From Ralstonia pickettii (GTDB taxonomy: Bacteria; Pseudomonadota; Gammaproteobacteria; Burkholderiales; Burkholderiaceae): a stretch of DNA of 64,000 nucleotides. Shown one piece after another: positions 61,994 through 64,000 of the stretch. The position numbers were made by a program, and so were the translations under genes. Position 1 is the first letter of the stretch. Each line of letters opens with the position of its first letter. Under the pieces are notes generated by a model. The model ran no database searches. It saw only the letters and a list, made by a program, of their open reading frames with translations, and was not told where the DNA came from. Where the stretch lies: positions 62,001 to 126,000 of the forward strand of contig NZ_MCGB01000092.1 of assembly GCF_001699815.1 (NCBI RefSeq). The letters run 5' to 3'.

Positions 61994-63334
61994 ATGCTTG
62001 AGGACGACCACTTGTACAAGGCTGCGATCGAACATTCGCCGATAGGAATCGGCCTGTGCGCGCCGGAGGGTCGCTTCCTCGACGTGAACCGAGCGCTGTG
62101 CGCGCTGACCGGTCACGAAGCACAGGCGCTGCGCACGCGCGATCTGTTCGACCTGTGCCACCCCGATCACACTGAACGCACGCGACACGGCATCGAGTCG
62201 CTGCTCACCGGCCAGCGCGATGCGCTGTCGATGGAAACGCGCCTGGTCCGTCAAGACGGCACCACCGTCTGGGTGCAGACCGACGTGGCGGTGGCGCACG
62301 ATCACGGCAACCAGCACCTCGTCGTGCAGATGCAGGATGTGACCGCGCGGCGCCTGGCGCTGGAATCGCTGCGCGCGTCGGAGCAACGGCTGGCCTATGT
62401 GCTGGACGGTGCCGGGCTGGGTACGTTCGACTGGTCCACGCGTGCGCGGCATGTGTCGTTCAACCGCCGGACGGCCGACATGCTCGGCTACGAGCCGACC
62501 GATCTGTCCAACGATCCGGATGCGTGGTTCGCCATGGTGCATCCGCAGGACGCCGCATTGAGCGCGCGGCGCATCTATCGCCATATGCGCGGTGATGCCG
62601 ACAGCTTTGAAATCGAGCAGCGCATGCGCGCGCGCCATGGCCAATGGATCTGGGTGGCTGCGCGCGGGCGCGTGACCGAGCGTGATGCCCGCGGCATGGC
62701 CACGCGCGTGAGCGGCACGCTGCTCGACGTGACAAAGCGGCGCACGGCGCTGGACCAGGCGCACCACCTTGCGTTGCATGATCCGCTGACGGACTTGCCC
62801 AACGCACGTTTGCTTCGCGATCGCCTGTTCGTCGCCATTCAAGCGGCGCGTCGCGCGCGCGGTCAGGTCGCCGTCGTGTTCATTGATCTCGATCGCTTCA
62901 AGCCCGTCAACGATGAGTACGGCCACGCGGTGGGTGATCTCGTCCTGAAGGCCACGGCGATGCGGTTGCGTAGCGGGCTGCGCGCCTCCGACACGGTGGC
63001 GCGCCTGGGCGGCGATGAATTTGTCGCCGTCCTCACGCATTGCGCCACGCGCGACGATGTGACGCAAACCGTGGAGCGCCTGATCGAGCAATTGCAGACG
63101 CCGTTCCGTGTGGAAGGCCATGTGCTGTCGATGGGCGTGAGTGCCGGCGTGGCGCTGTATCCGACCGACGGGCGTGATGCGCAGACGCTCATCCGCAATG
63201 CCGACGCTGCGATGTATGAAGTCAAGCGTGCCGGTGGCAACGGCCTGGGTTTCCATGCATCGCTCAACTACGAGCGGCTGATGGGCATGCGATCGCGCGA
63301 TCGTGATCTCGACGGCGAAGCCGACGCCCGCTAG
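61994..63334 (+). CDS. PAS-PAS-GGDEF diguanylate cyclase
   Basis: A 446-residue cytoplasmic protein. PAS 1 spans about 5-125 (LYKAAIEHSPIGIGLCAPEGRFLDVNRALCALTG). PAS 2 with a PAC motif spans about 130-255 (LAYVLDGAGLGTFDWSTRARHVSFNRRTADMLGY). The GGDEF domain spans about 270-435 with intact GGDEF (ARLGGDEFVAV) and an RxxD inhibitory site (RASD) five residues upstream, so it is an active, product-inhibited cyclase. I chose ATG 61994 because the PAS fold begins there. It is probably one of the c-di-GMP sources acting on YcgR. Ligands of the PAS domains are unknown. Confidence 0.9.
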   Translation: MLEDDHLYKAAIEHSPIGIGLCAPEGRFLDVNRALCALTGHEAQALRTRDLFDLCHPDHTERTRHGIESLLTGQRDALSMETRLVRQDGTTVWVQTDVAVAHDHGNQHLVVQMQDVTARRLALESLRASEQRLAYVLDGAGLGTFDWSTRARHVSFNRRTADMLGYEPTDLSNDPDAWFAMVHPQDAALSARRIYRHMRGDADSFEIEQRMRARHGQWIWVAARGRVTERDARGMATRVSGTLLDVTKRRTALDQAHHLALHDPLTDLPNARLLRDRLFVAIQAARRARGQVAVVFIDLDRFKPVNDEYGHAVGDLVLKATAMRLRSGLRASDTVARLGGDEFVAVLTHCATRDDVTQTVERLIEQLQTPFRVEGHVLSMGVSAGVALYPTDGRDAQTLIRNADAAMYEVKRAGGNGLGFHASLNYERLMGMRSRDRDLDGEADAR

Positions 63335-63358
63335 TCCATTACTGCGCGCTAAAACGAA

Positions 63359-63387
63359 ACGGCCCGCCGCAAGGCAGGCCGTCTTTC
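63359..63387. terminator. Bidirectional terminator between PAS-GGDEF and pagL
   Basis: ACGGCC (63359-63364) pairs with GGCCGT (63377-63382), with extra inner pairing. CTTTCTT follows on the plus side, and TTTCGTTTT on the minus side. Confidence 0.7.
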
Positions 63388-63412
63388 TTCAAGCGTTGCA
63401 AACGCTCAGGTC

Positions 63413-63976
63413 TTAGAACGTGTACCGCAAGTACAGCTCGTTCAGATCGGTGCCGGGGTTCGGGCGCTTGATCGACGCGTTCGACAGGTGTTCGAAGCGG
63501 TAGCCCATCTGGAATTGCTGCTTGCTGCCAAAGGCCACGCCCACGCCAATCATGTCGGAGAACTGGAAGGCCGTGCTGAAATAGTGTTCATTGGACGTGC
63601 TGACGTGCGACAGCAAGCGCGGGCCGACACCAGCTTCGATGAACGGTACCCACGAACCGCCGCGCTTTTCAAGGCGGAATAGCGGCGTCACGCCGAATTC
63701 GGTGATGTTTTGGCGGTTGGTGCCCTTGGTCGAGCGCCATTGGCCCAGCGCGACTTCCCAATCCAGATTCACGAACCAGCCTTCCGGGTTGCCCCAGTGG
63801 AAGCCCGAGTCGAAATCCAGGTCGACGCCGTATTTCTCGATGCCGTGCTTGTTGTCTTTGCCGTAGATGGCGCGCACGGACGGGTCAGCCTGAGCGGGCA
63901 GGGCAGCAAACAGCGTGGCGGCGCCCAGGGCGGCGGCCAGCAGCTTGGCGGAACGGGGAAGCGCGGATCGGATCAT
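63413..63976 (-). CDS. pagL: Lipid A 3-O-deacylase PagL
   Basis: A 187-residue outer-membrane protein. The signal peptide ends at AQADP. An eight-strand barrel follows with the PagL core GVTPLFRLEKRGGSWVPFIEAGVGPRLLS and the active-site segment YRFEHLSNASIKRPNPGTDL, containing the catalytic H163 and S165 (H-x-S) and the conserved Asn. It ends in Phe, as barrel proteins do. It removes the 3-O acyl chain of lipid A, lowering endotoxicity. It is monocistronic. Confidence 0.94.
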   Translation of the reverse strand: MIRSALPRSAKLLAAALGAATLFAALPAQADPSVRAIYGKDNKHGIEKYGVDLDFDSGFHWGNPEGWFVNLDWEVALGQWRSTKGTNRQNITEFGVTPLFRLEKRGGSWVPFIEAGVGPRLLSHVSTSNEHYFSTAFQFSDMIGVGVAFGSKQQFQMGYRFEHLSNASIKRPNPGTDLNELYLRYTF

Positions 63977-64000
63977 CAGAGAGAACAGAATCAGTTGAGC

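Noticed and set aside
1-64000. CRISPR arrays, tRNA, rRNA, insertion sequences, integrases, prophage, restriction or secretion-system genes
   Set aside because: I looked for repeat-spacer patterns, clover-leaf genes and transposase or integrase motifs by eye and found none that could be supported.

Overview
The window is high-GC, densely coded DNA that reads as a chromosome (or chromid) segment of a Burkholderiaceae betaproteobacterium. I infer Ralstonia or a close relative from the protein style, the CioAB-type oxidase, the PagL and PGDYG proteins and the interspersed palindromic repeat; nothing in the sequence proves the genus. I see no rRNA, tRNA, CRISPR array, transposase or prophage. About 60 genes are supported.

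Layout. 1-5.2 kb: a polyamine/membrane cluster. An integral-membrane spermidine-synthase-like protein (cut by the left edge) diverges from DUF350, SPFH-SHOCT, DUF4178, a 62-aa Gly/Ser-rich protein and a short-form SpeD. 5.2-15.3 kb: GAF-GGDEF cyclase, fumC, an MdtD-like exporter broken by one base, a UvrD/Rep-type helicase with a LexA-like box, YnfA, a PfkB kinase remnant, a TraB/GumN protein and an AAA ATPase. 15.5-20.1 kb: DUF2946, TonB-dependent receptor, Cys-rich BNR/sialidase-like protein and TlpA-like protein, probably an outer-membrane metal (copper?) module, followed by a structured sRNA candidate. 20.3-30.4 kb: TauE/SafE with a divergent LysR, an AMP-ligase, DUF1488, a serine hydrolase, a fused wreck of S53 and S10 peptidase genes, small membrane and lipoprotein genes, and azoR. 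30.5-39.8 kb: LysR and a DHA2 exporter, an MpaB-type protein, PGDYG, a GbsR-cydA-cydB operon and a GlsB/YeaQ stress protein.

39.8-48.7 kb: an assimilatory nitrate operon (narK-nirB-nirD-NasB-like reductase-nasA). It has a sigma54 promoter, an upstream NtrC-like dyad and a long leader ending in a strong terminator placed before the first gene, an arrangement expected for NtrC control combined with nitrate-responsive attenuation. 48.8-55.7 kb: DUF2239-MATE, an MFS exporter, two phospholipase-D-type cardiolipin synthase-like genes and entericidin.

55.9-64 kb: a motility/cyclic-di-GMP region with an MCP, a degenerate GGDEF-EAL protein, a YcgR-type PilZ protein behind a good sigma28 promoter, GtrA and a PAS-PAS-GGDEF cyclase. 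The region ends with the lipid A deacylase PagL.
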